Below, in pieces: positions 1 through 10,791 of a stretch of DNA of 64,000 nucleotides. The stretch covers positions 1,612,001 to 1,676,000 of the forward strand of contig NC_084896.1 of assembly GCF_958979055.1 (NCBI RefSeq), given 5' to 3'. Both the position numbers and the translations under genes were made by a program. The notes beneath the pieces were generated by a model, which was given only the letters and a program-made list of their open reading frames with translations, was not told where the DNA came from and searched no databases. This stretch comes from Alnus glutinosa (taxonomy: Eukaryota > Streptophyta > Magnoliopsida > Fagales > Betulaceae). The first letter of the stretch is position 1. Each line of letters begins with the position of its first letter.

Positions 1-270
1 AGTGGCTGGGGGCGGCCAGGCCACCCCCAAAGGGGTGGTCGGCCCCTTCGACTTTTTTTTTTTTTAATTTTTTTAAAAAAAATAAGTATTTTTATTTTTT
101 TTAATAAATTTATATTTTTTTATTACGGTGGACACGTGTCGCCATATTATTGGCGACATGTGTCGCTGATGTGACATTTGACGGAATCTGTTAAAAATTT
201 TAACAGAATTTGACGTCAGGGATCGATTTGTAATTATTGCATATCATGAGGATCTCCCATTAACTTTTAA
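1..270. repeat. dispersed repeat fragment at left edge
   Basis: The first 50 bases are GC-rich with the inverted motif ggccaccccc / ggggtggtcggcc. A T/A-rich tract follows, then a short hairpin at 131-164 (acacgtgtcgcc against ggcgacatgtgt) that contains a CACGTG core. The mix of GC-rich palindrome and homopolymer is unlike the unique DNA nearby and resembles the end of a transposable element cut by the window edge. No coding sequence is seen. Confidence 0.4.
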
Positions 271-1139
271 AACCATAGGGAGTGAAAAATAATTATGGTA
301 TACCACAGGGACCAACGGTGCAATTATCCCAAAAAAATAGATGCATGTTGCACTATTCACAAATGCATTTTGCGTTTGATTTACATAATCAGATTGATGG
401 ACATTTTAGTGAATTGGTTAGCCATTTTAGCCTAAATGTGAAAATGGCTAAGCTATTGGAAATAATTTTGAAATTAAAATGTAATTTCTAGCATTACTCT
501 TACTTATCAAAAATAAAAAAAAATCCTAGCATTACTCTTTAATTGGATAAAGAATGAAATAGATAAAAAATAAATAAATGAAAAACTAGAGCTACACCCT
601 CAATCTACCATTCAATTTGTAGTGTCGACAGAAATTTCATATAAACCGATTAGTATAAAAATTCAAACAAACCATATATAAGATTGACATGTGTCACTTA
701 GTATGTGTGTAGCACATGTTTTAATAACATGTGCTTCTCACATGTTTTTTTTTAATAACATTAATTAAAAAAAATGTGATTTTTATATGCTTAAAATACA
801 CATGTCACTCTTATATGTAGATTGTATAAAATTTTCTACAAACCGATTTGTAGGAAATTACTGTCATTTTGTTAATGTATCATGCTAATCTACCATTCCT
901 AAAAAGACCAAATGGTATAATGTTCAGAGTTACAATAAATCCCTAATAAACTAAGTCACAGGTATAAGGGATAGAGTTTCCTCTACCAAGATAAAATCAG
1001 ACTCAGACCATTACATAATAGTTTTATAAATTGGATTGAAAAAAAACTCTTCAAACCCCATTTGAATGAAATTTTAGTCCTGAACTAAGTAGGGTGCTAA
1101 CCTAATTTCCCTGATGTTAGGATACAAATTTCCCTTCAA
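271..1139. other. AT-rich intergenic DNA, no gene seen
   Basis: This stretch is AT-rich and has no reading frame that resembles a protein family. At 600-890 two copies of a motif containing aaaccgatt lie about 200 bases apart around several acatgtg words. This suggests a degenerate foldback element, but the ends cannot be fixed. Confidence 0.5.
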
Positions 1140-1285
1140 ATTAGATTGAATAAATTTTATCCAACTTAATTTATAAAATTGCCTTGTGTTTCTTAGTATT
1201 TGATAAGCACATGATTTTTTAATTAGCATGCTTAGGAGACATATGGCATTCTATAAATTAGGTTGAAGGAAATTTTCATCCGGTA
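1140..1285. repeat. foldback MITE-like element (family also near 51.8 kb)
   Basis: The left arm, with ttatccaacttaatttataaa, is an imperfect inverted repeat of the right arm, with tataaattaggttgaagg. The loop carries agcacatg and agcatgctt words. A similar foldback lies at 51727-51893, and a half copy begins near 61455. The family assignment is by eye. Confidence 0.45.
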
Positions 1286-1613
1286 TGTTATTCCTAATCC
1301 AATGCTAAGATTACTCTTTAATCAGGGACATCCAAACACGATCCAAACTTGTGGGACTCGAGAAGCACTTCACTCCTCATGTTAAAAGTTTTTTTTTTTA
1401 TTTTTTTTATTTATTTTATTTTATTTTTTTTCGGTGGCTAACTTGAGAAGCCACTTGAAATTCGTAAAGCCAACTAATATAAAATAAATGTAATAAATAT
1501 ATATAAAGAGTATAATTACTTATTATTAATTGTGCCGTACTCACTGGAGAATTAATAGGAGTTATCTTATGATTAAGATTAAAATTCACGGGCTGTTTGT
1601 ATAATAAAACAAA

Positions 1614-2162
1614 GGAAAAAAATACACATGCCCCCCTTCAACTACCACTCATTGTCAATGTGCCCACAAACTATTAATCGTATCAATATCCTTCCACTAA
1701 ACTGTCAAACAATGTCAATGTCTTTCAATAAAAAAATCACCCTTCATAAAATTATAAAAAATCTTAACATTATTTATATATATATATATATATTTAAAAT
1801 TTTGTTTGATATAATTTTCAGTTTGGCCACCTCATCGGATTTCATTTTTCTCGTTTTTCTTTTAATTTTTTAAAAAAGTTGTTTTTTTTTTTTTTTTCAA
1901 TCTTTCAAATATTTTTTTAAAAAAAGTTATCAAAATTTATTTATTTATTTTCCTTCGAATTTATTAGGATATATTTGTTTTATTGAAATTCTTTTACGGT
2001 TATTTTTTTTTTATTTGGTTGGGTTTAGCCGTTTAGGGAAGATATTGATAATTTTTTTATAGTTTAAGGGGAATATAGGGAAATATTGATATAATTAATA
2101 ATTTAGAGCACATCGACAAAAAAATAATAATAATAATTTGAAGGGGTAGGTATACTTTTTCC
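1614..2162. mobile_element. non-autonomous DNA transposon (palindromic MITE), copy 1
   Basis: This is a ~550-bp AT-rich element. Its left end (ggaaaaaaatacacatgccc, then repeated phrases about cccacaaacta) is the inverted counterpart of its right end (ggggtaggtatactttttcc). The same order of phrases recurs at 14860-15401, so the two are copies of one family. No transposase reading frame is visible. It lies upstream of the first DRD1 gene. Confidence 0.6.
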
Positions 2163-2677
2163 TAAAAAAATATATTCATAAAATGGCTCTTTGTATTTCA
2201 CTCACTATTTTCATTTTACTTGAATGGAGAGAAGTCAGACGACGGTGATATCCACAAAAGAGTTTTCAGCGCCGCTTTTTCAATCCCCGTTGGTCAGAAA
2301 CACCACCAATCAAGCTCCTCCGCCACGAGCTGACTCACACTTTTAACCCGTCTGAGCGTAAAACACACTATTCTCTCTCTCTTGGCGTTACTTTCCATTC
2401 TGAGCACCGACAAAGAAATAGTCACAGGGTTTCAACACGACGTCGTTTACTCTCTCTCGCTCTATGACTGCGTTTTAGAGAGAGAGAGAGGGGAGAAGCG
2501 AGCCCTCCCAGACTGCGAAGCAAATGCGAGCCAAAATTCTCGCTCTAATTGAAGCTTCAATTGAAAATTTAGGGTTTTTTTTCTGTGTCTCAATCTTTTA
2601 TTTTTTAAATTTTTAGGTAACAAATAAAGTAACGCCCTCTTTCTCTTTGCTCAGCGTATTCTCGAATTTGGCGAGTC
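2163..2677 (+). promoter_or_regulatory. promoter and 5' UTR region of the first DRD1 copy
   Basis: This stretch lies between the MITE and the start codon. It becomes GC-richer from about 2220 and holds CT-rich and GA-rich runs at 2370-2400 and 2475-2492, common in plant 5' leaders. No clear TATA box could be chosen, so the transcription start is not placed. Confidence 0.4.
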
Positions 2678-5600
2678 ATGGAGCCAGCAATTGAAGTGCT
2701 GCCGAGTAATCACACCGCTCTGAATGGTATACTCTCTCTCTCTCTCTGTGCATGGTTTAGTTTCTTTTGCTTATTTGCATTTACGTAAATTTGGACCTGT
2801 TAAGCACCGTTTATTTAGTTTAGTTGTTTGGTTTGTACAGTGCGTGGAGTTGGAGACAATTATTCTGTTTTACATTATTTTGGGGGTAATGTTTTCTGAA
2901 TATACTGGTTTCTTAAGCCTTATAGTCAAATAGTGACAGTTTGGTTTATAGAACAATGTGAAATCACAGGTGTTTGGGGGTGTTTTTGAAAAAACTGGCG
3001 GTTTCACATTTTTGCGCAGTAAGCAAGGGAGTGCGTTTTTAAAAGCGCATGGTTTTAAAGACTTACCTGCGTTTATAGATTTTACCAAACGCTTAATTGT
3101 GTTTTTTTGAAAAAAATCATGTTTTCATTAAATACATGTTGAAATCGCTATTTTTCAGACTGCACGTTTTGAAGCCAAACATACACTTAGATTAAAATAT
3201 ATTAAGGAATTAGCTTTTGTGAACTAGAAACATATAAAGATTGTTGAAGAAAAGAAATTTTTTGTCTTTTTTGCAATCTTCCAAATTTGTTTTGTTTCAA
3301 TTGCAATGCCATTTATCAAATTTGAGAACTACTCAATATTTGGATTTTGATCTTGTTTGAAAAGGAGCGCTTATGGTTTTTGCACATAATAATTTCCCTC
3401 CTCTCCCCCTGGCACTTGTAGTTTTCCCAAGTTATAATCTGCCCCAAAAAAAGCCTGGTGATTTTTGACGTTTAAACTTAGGAGTCGCTGATTTTGATTT
3501 GTTATGTTTGTACATGTGATAGTTCAAACAATACAATCTGTATCGAGACCAGCGTTTTATTATCAAAGGGCACATAAAAGAGTGAAGTTATCTGGTAACA
3601 GAAAAGATTGTGATAGCACGACCTTCTCTACAATTGTGCGTAATGATATTGAAGAGAAGAAACCGAAGACCTCTCTGGAAGTTATTGATTATGGTGATCC
3701 ATTTGCTATCCCCAACTTGCTGGAGAGGTTAGACTGTGGTAAATATGGAAGTGTTACAAAAGAGATGGAAGACCTTGTCGCTCAAAACATGCAGACGCTG
3801 AACCCGTATTTCGCAAAGTATCCCATGCTTTTCAATACATTCTTGGAAGCGGAAAAGAACCAGAGTAAAGAGGTTTCAAAAGAAGCTAAATGTTTGTCGG
3901 ATAATAATGTCATTGATTTGGAGGATGACCGTGTTGCTGATAACGTTCTAGCAGTATCACATCCTGTTGTAGTTATTGACTCGGATGATGAAGACAATGG
4001 AAATCAGAGTCATTTTGTTCCTTTTCAGGAGGTTGTCTTGCCAAGACCAGCTGGACAATTTCTTATGAAGGACTTTTTGGTAAGTCTGCCCTGCATTTGT
4101 AATCATGGAGTTGCATGCTTAAGGATACAGACATGAATATAATGACACACACAGACACACAATGGCAAACTACAAGCATTAGATTCAATTTTGAGTCTTT
4201 ATTTAATCCAATTTTTAGAAATTTTTATTACTTTGAAAATTTGGTTTTGCTACTGAAGTGAAACTATTATTATTTAAAATATAATATTTGGTTCTTTGAA
4301 TATAGAAAAGGCTGATTGGAGTAAGGATATTAGAACTAAGCCTTAGGCTAGCATGTATGTAAAAGCTCAGCACTATAATTCCTCATGTTTTTGCAAAATA
4401 GAAACATAATATAAATATTTATAGACACGTGTCTACAAAAAGTCAATGTTTTTGCAATTTATGCTTTCTTCACCACAGTTTTTCATTTTTTTAATATAAT
4501 AAGTGGATTTACTAGAATTGGGTTGCAGCATCTCAAATGCATGAGATTTGTAATTTATTTTAGCTGTTTTCAACTAATATACTTGTTTCCTAGTATTAAT
4601 TGATTTGCCTAATTAATTTACTTATAAAAAGAAATGATGATTCTAATTAATTTATAATATAGTTGTAAGCTGGTCGATTTCTTTCACTATGTGGGTGAAA
4701 TATAGTGAAAACTAAGCCCAAAAGCAGTTTACGCGCTTTATTAGTGATTACAATTTTTTTTTTTTTTTTTTCCAAAAAAAATTATTTTAACATGCACGCA
4801 TATTACCTACCATGAGATGATGGTATGATGCAATATGCCCTGTGTAAGCAACAGTTTTGGTGTGAAGAAGTTTTTGTATCGGTGAAGTTTATACATACAA
4901 TATGTAACAGAGCTGATGTGATGCCTTTGCATTTCCTTATCATGACGACCTGCTCATTTAGGATCTTTCAATGTGTCATCTTTGATTGTGGGGCATCCAT
5001 TATGGTTTGTATTGGGTTGGATTAGTGCAAATATTTGCTCAAGCATGATGACCAGGCCCAGTAGCAGACTAAAGATACATTTGCAACCATGAGCCGAAGT
5101 CCAATGTATTATGAGAAATGTTAGGGGTACCAAATTTTTAACCAAGAGATGGGTACCAAGATGATGTAGAGCTTATTTATTGGGGATGATCAAAACAATT
5201 AATAAAAATAAATACTATGGGTACCAATGAATAAGCTCTAACATTTTCTTGGTACCCATCTCTTGGTAAAAGATTTGGTACCTCTAGCATTTCTAATGTA
5301 TTATTTCCTGTTCATCTATATGAAGCCTACTAGTCAATCTTGACTTTATATCTTTGTTCAGGCAATGTAAACCTGTTCTTGGCTTCCAGCCGGATTGTAG
5401 CTTATATTCAGACCACTTCACTCCAAGAATAATTTAATAACCAGTTGTATACCGTGGATTTGGAATGTGTGTGTGTGTGTGTTAATGATCTAGTTTTGTT
5501 TCCTTTTTTCTTTCTCCTTATGTTTCTTTTTGGTAAGTCTTTTTCCTTGTGGTTTCTTTTCTTAGTTTATACAGATTATGTAAGTAATGTTATGCTTCGT

Positions 5601-8600
5601 TTCTTAGTTCAATGCATAAATTTCATTTCATCCCATCTCCAATATATTGGATGTTATCCGGTTGTTGTTAGCATACGCAAATTTGATAGTTAGAATCCTC
5701 AGTATAACATGATATATTTATCATATTATTTTCTTATGAAAAGACAATTTTTTTTTTCTTCCAGAATTTCATAATTTGTGTAATTGTTCTGATAATGTTT
5801 TCATCTTATCCTTGCAATTATTTGTAGGATTGCAATGTTCTACATATTCACCCTGGAAGATCTCAACATAGTCACTCTGCAAAGGGTGGAGCTCAACGTA
5901 GTCACTCTGCAAAGGGTGGAGCTCAACATGCAGAAGCAAGTGGTGAGCCTGAAATCAAGAAAGAGAAAGGTGTTTATGTTGGCGTAGAAGAGGAAGATGA
6001 TCATCGGACTGATACTGAAGATGATGGTCTGGGAGATATTTGGAAGGAGATGACAATGGCGTTAGAATGTTCAAAGGTATTTAAAGTATACTCATTGTCA
6101 GTAAGAGTGACATGGTTTTTCGTTATTATTGTATTCATTCATTTTTATTTTCTCCAAAATGAGATGGATCTAGTTTGTTTATCCTTTCCTTTGTGTGGAT
6201 TGTGCCAGAACTCTTTGCTTCAATGCCTTGGTTAACAGCTTGGCATATATTTCATAAAGTAAGTTTTTGGGATTGTTGAATTAAACAACTTGGTGGTTAA
6301 GTATGAAGTTGGATTTTGGGTATACTATTGATATTTGTTAGGGATGCTTACATAGATTTGTATGTGACTTCCTCTTCTGTTTGGATTGTGAGTTGCTATT
6401 AGCATGTTTCACAAATACCGTTTGGAAATTTAAGAGAGTGGTGGATTAAATGTTAACGACAAGATTTTCAGGTTGACTTTAGTCACCGTGGTGATTTTCA
6501 TAGGTGTAGACTGAAGAAGATGATTTGGCCAATGCATCTTGTAAAATATCTTTCTGCAGATAAGTCATTGCCAGTTGATTCTGCTAGATGATGTCATTAC
6601 TGTAGCTAAAACTGTATGTTAATTGCTGGTATTTTAAACACACTTCAAGTTTTTCTTTGTTTGAACCTTATTTCCTGTCCTTTTCTTAGTTATCTTTATA
6701 TTGCGCGAGTTTTCTAGTTTTTCTTATTATATGTTTATATTCTGGTTCTTAAAAGTAGAAATTTTATGTAATTTTGGAATGACCACTTAACTACAAAGTT
6801 CTGCCCATTATTATGCTTTGAAATCGACTCAACCAAATCCTGAAAATCTATTTCCAATTTGAGGTGTATGTTTTAAATTACTGAAAAATCAGAAAATGGT
6901 CACATCATTGTCTAACCGCGTGAAAGACTGGGGAACCATTATTATTATTATTATTTTATGTGTGAAATATTTATGTAAATGACTTTACATTATTGAGTAT
7001 GATATTAATTTTAATCTTATTCTGCTTTCATAGGATGTTCTTGTAGATCCTTCATCTGATGAACAAGTGAGAGGAGGGGAGGATTGTGATCATTCTTTTG
7101 TCTTAAAGGACGATATTGGATATGTTTGTCGCATATGTGGGGTCATTGATAGAGGGATTGAGACCATATTTGAGTTCCAGTACAATAAGGTGAGGTTTTC
7201 TGTTGGTGCATTTATTCAATTTTCTTTTTACTGTACTCTAATTTTCTAATTTGTCTGCATGGAATTGCACTATTTGCATAGAACTAAAACTGCAATTGGG
7301 CATTCCAACTGGTGGTCAATTTTGGTATTTTTTTTCTTCCTTTTTTTGCATTTAATATTTAACTACTTGCATTATAGTTGCTGTTACTTTTATGATAAAG
7401 GTTCTCCTTAATAGGGGGTTTCTCTTGTACATTTTGTGTATTAGGGTTGTGCTCCTTTGTGCTTTCTAATTTTTTTTTATCAGTAAATTTAGTCTTATTG
7501 AAAGTATAAGGCGCCCCTAAGTACTTTCTAATAAGATTGAATTTCTAATAAAAAAATTATGATATAAGTTGATCCATTCATTAATGCTCAACAAGTAAAT
7601 CTGGGTATATTAACCCCAAGGGGTCTCAATTGGCTGAGGATCATACCTCATAAAGCGGAGGATACTAGTTCGAATTTCCCATTCTCCTCACCTTGGGGCC
7701 AATTACTTATTAAAAAAAAAAAAAAGGAGAGTAAATCTGGGCATACATATTTGTTCTGGAATTAAAGTCATCAGTAAATGGATATGCTTGAACCGATATT
7801 GGGAAATTTTGATGCCTTATTAACAAATTGTCTTCTTTTCATTACTTTCCTTTTCATTCCAGGTCAAAAGGAGTACCCGAACTTACATGCCTGATTCTCG
7901 GAATGCTAAAGACAAAGAGTCATCTGAGATGGTTGGAGTTAAATTTTCTGAAGATGGTGTGACGGTAACTGAAATTTCTGCCCATCCAAGGCATACAAAG
8001 CAAATGAAACCTCATCAAGTGGAGGGTTTCAATTTTCTTGTCAGGAACTTGGTGGGTGATAATCCTGGGGGCTGTATCTTGGCCCATGCTCCTGGATCTG
8101 GGAAGACATTTATGATAATCAGTTTTGTGCAAAGTTTCCTTGGAAAGTATCCACATGCTAGACCTCTAGTCGTGCTTCCTAAAGGAATCTTGACAACATG
8201 GAAAAAGGAGTTCCAACGATGGCAGGTAGAGGATATTCCACTGTATGATTTTTATACTGTCAAAGCAGATAATCGATCTCAACAACTGGAGGTGTTGAAA
8301 CAGTGGGTAGAGCATAAGAGTATCCTTTTTTTAGGGTACAAACAATTCTCAACAATTATTTGTGACAATGGAACCAGCAACACCTCTGCTTCATGTCAAG
8401 AGATACTTCTTAAGGCTCCTTCAATTCTTGTCCTGGACGAAGGGCACACTCCTAGAAATGAGAACACTGATGTGTTACAGTCTCTTGCAAAAGTACAGAC
8501 ACCTAGAAAAGTTGTACTCTCTGGAACCCTTTATCAAAATCATGTCAAAGAGGTGTTCAATATTTTGAACCTTGTCCGACCAAAGTTTTTGGGGTTGGAA

Positions 8601-9688
8601 ACCTCACGAGCTGTTGTCAAGCGCATAATGAGTAGAGTAGATATACCGGGTATGAAAAGGCAGTTCTATGACTTGGTTGAACACACTTTACAGAAGGACA
8701 AAGATTTTAGAAGGAAAGTGGCTGTCATACAAGATTTGCGTGAGATGACCAGCAAGGTCCTTCACTATTATAAAGGAGACTTCCTGGATGAGCTTCCTGG
8801 TCTTGTTGATTTCACTGTAGTACTGAACCTCAGTTCCAGACAGAAGCATGAAGCTGAGAAATTAAAGAAGTTGGCGAGGAAGTTTAAGATAAGTTCTGTT
8901 GGCAGTGCTGTCTATCTTCACCCAAAACTGAATTCTGTCTCTGAGAATAATGCCCTAGCTGATCATATTGTGGATGAGATGTTAGAGACATTAGATGTCA
9001 AAGATGGAGTGAAGGGGAAATTCTTTCTTAATATGCTTAATTTGTGTGAGTCAGCTGGAGAGAAGCTGCTGGTTTTCAGTCAGTACCTCCTGCCCTTGAA
9101 ATTTCTAGAGAGATTAGCAGTGAAGGCGAAGGGTTGGAGTACTGGAAGAGAAATCTTTGTGATTTCAGGTGAATCAAGTTCTCAGCATCGTGAATGGTCC
9201 ATGGAGCAGTTCAACAATTCTCCTGTTGCTAAAGTCTTCTTTGGCTCGATCAAGGCGTGTGGGGAGGGTATATCTTTGGTTGGGGCATCCCGCATAATAA
9301 TTCTCGATGTTCATCTTAATCCGTCAGTGACTCGCCAAGCAATAGGTCGTGCATTTCGGCCGGGGCAAACGAAGAGAGTGTTTGCATATAGATTGGTAGC
9401 TGCTGATTCACCTGAAGAGGTAGATCACAACACTTGCTTCAAGAAGGAATTAATTTCGAAGATGTGGTTCGAATGGAATCAGTATTGTGGTTATCAAGAT
9501 TTTGAAGTGGAGACGGTTGACGTGAAAGAGTGTGGCGATCTCTTCTTGGAAAGTCCACTGTTAGGAGAAGATGTAAAGGTTCTGTACAGAAGGTTAGTAT
9601 GCAAATTCATCGTCATCAACTGTCATGATCATGTATGAAAATTAAACTGTTCTGCCCTAACTTTTATTCTGTTTACTTTTTTAGGTAG
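2678..9688 (+). CDS. DRD1: SNF2-type chromatin remodeller DRD1 (CHR35), tandem copy A
   Basis: Exons: 2678-2726, 3523-4079 (or from 3553), 5828-6076, 7034-7189, 7863-9592 and 9685-9688, giving about 904-914 residues; Arabidopsis DRD1 is close to 890. The N-terminal third is acidic ([15 protein letters not shown]). Exon 4 encodes a Cys/His cluster ending CRICG. Exon 5 holds the whole helicase: [16 protein letters not shown], Walker A APGSGKT, DEGH box, SGTLYQNH, and the C-terminal lobe with [12 protein letters not shown] and [11 protein letters not shown]. In Arabidopsis DRD1 joins DMS3 and RDM1 in the DDR complex, which lets RNA polymerase V transcribe targets of RNA-directed DNA methylation in the nucleus. 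The last intron splits the final Arg codon (AG|G) just before TAG, ending LYRR. The lobe linker near 8655 is 8 residues shorter than in copy B. Introns carry a MITE and a SINE. The family call is firm; the exon 2 acceptor is uncertain. Confidence 0.88.
2938..3192. mobile_element. degenerate MITE (gcgatttt-type family) in intron 1 of DRD1 copy A
   Basis: This stretch carries phrases such as gtttcacattttt, gcgtttttaaaagcgcat and accaaacgctta between ends that read gtttgg and ccaaac. The same vocabulary recurs near 28.7 kb, 41.3 kb, 57.9 kb and 61.9 kb. Ends reading (g)tttgg...ccaaac and internal A/T runs are typical of plant hAT-like MITEs, but no target-site duplication could be assigned here. 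Confidence 0.4.
5113..5294. mobile_element. Mutator-type MITE in intron 2 of DRD1 copy A
   Basis: This is a 182-bp foldback. The left end agaaatgttaggggtaccaa and the right end (reverse complement agaaatgctagaggtaccaa) match almost completely over ~70 bases. It is flanked by a perfect 10-bp direct repeat, aatgtattat, at 5103-5112 and 5295-5304. A 9-10 bp target-site duplication is the hallmark of Mutator-like elements. There is no coding capacity. Confidence 0.8.
5862..5930 (+). repeat. in-frame 30-bp tandem repeat in exon 3 of DRD1 copy A
   Basis: The 30-bp unit ctcaacatagtcactctgc... occurs twice (5862-5891, 5892-5921) with one base difference, then starts a third time. It encodes a doubled SHSAKGGAQ peptide in the N-terminal region. 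Copy B has no counterpart of this repeat. Confidence 0.85.
7611..7729 (+). mobile_element. tRNA-derived SINE in intron 4 of DRD1 copy A
   Basis: An RNA polymerase III-like A box (tggctgaggatca) and B box (gttcgaatt) are followed by a short body and an A-rich tail. The element is flanked by agtaaatctgggtata on the left and agtaaatctgggcata on the right, a 15-of-16 target-site duplication. It resembles the SINEs at 38771-38880 and 39194-39298. Confidence 0.8.
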
Positions 9689-10791
9689 TTCCTAGCATCA
9701 TTCTAATGCTGAGCAATGTAGTTGGCTGAAGTATTCTCAATTCTATCTGGCTGAGTGAGAATCTTCATCTGTTCATGCTTAGTTATGTATCCTGGTTCGG
9801 AAAACTTCAGGACAACAGTTTTGTAAATCCATTTTGGACTGGTTTTCCCGACTTTGCTTGCTGGGAAGGGAAGTTTCTGTATAGCATACCTCATCCAATC
9901 AGATGCTTAATTGGGGGTGACAATTTCTTGTTGCCAGGATGAATTTTAATTTTAATTTTTTTTTTCCTATTCAATATTGGGAAAGGGTTACAAAAGGAAA
10001 CAAACAAGAGGGGGTAGGCTCCTCAACCCAAACAGGAAGTACATTGCTATGATAAAAAATAATAATAATAATAATAAAAAATAACTAGAAATTGGTCATA
10101 ACATGACTTGGTCCAAGAAATGGGCCGTCCTGAGAGACGCTTGAAGATGAAGACCACGAGAAAGCCTGCTTGCTGGTACAACGGCAACAATTCGACTTCT
10201 TTTGGCGAAGGCGGAGTTGTAAAGCCACACAACAGCCAGAAAGAGGAAAAACAAGAAAACCAAAGAAAAAGAGAGGTAAAAGCTGAAAATGGAAATGAAA
10301 ACCAGAAAAAGGGAGGGGAGGAGGATGGAGAGGGAGACGAGCAAATAAATTATTAGAAAAAAGAAAAAGAAAAAAATCTCTCCTCAATATTGGACCATAT
10401 GAACACATATGGGCCTCATCATCAGGTAAAATATGGTCCCCCTCTTTTTCCAATGGGCCGGGCCTACATCAGATTTATGTAGCACTCAAGAGAAGAATTA
10501 TATTTTCACTTTTTTCAGACACCCACGAACATTGTGTACGTGAGCGTGAGGGAGCTGAAGAGACTCGCTTCAGAAAAGAGAGAAAGGAAGCAAATTTCTT
10601 TGTTTCCAATGGAAAGGAGATAACTTTGGGGGTATAAACACAGAGAAAAAGTGAAGGAAAGCATGAATATGTATTAACAAATCACAGGTGTTTAAGCAAA
10701 TGTTATGGTTAATAAGCATTGTCGCTTTCTTGTTTCCGAAGAAAGCGTTTGTCTTTGGTTTCGCTTTGTTGGATTTAGTGAACAGTGAAAT
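9689..10791. other. spacer between the two DRD1 copies; promoter of copy B
   Basis: This 1.1-kb stretch must hold the 3' UTR of copy A and the promoter and leader of copy B. A purine-rich tract (10230-10375) opens reading frames on both strands. The minus-strand frame 10096-10344 predicts a hydrophobic N-terminus followed by a basic tail; I do not recognise it and the hydrophobic part comes from low-complexity sequence. A short (aat)n run lies near 10060. No convincing gene is seen. Confidence 0.5.

Noticed and set aside
131..164. Short hairpin that could be read as a terminator or small RNA
   Set aside because: It is part of a dispersed repeat at the window edge; no independent support for an RNA gene.
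7615..7690. tRNA-like A and B boxes as a tRNA gene
   Set aside because: No cloverleaf is formed, and the A tail and target-site duplication show a SINE.
10085..10453. Minus-strand frames of 82 and 122 codons between the DRD1 copies
   Set aside because: The hydrophobic part is the translation of a purine-rich low-complexity tract, several frames are open at once, and no family is recognised.
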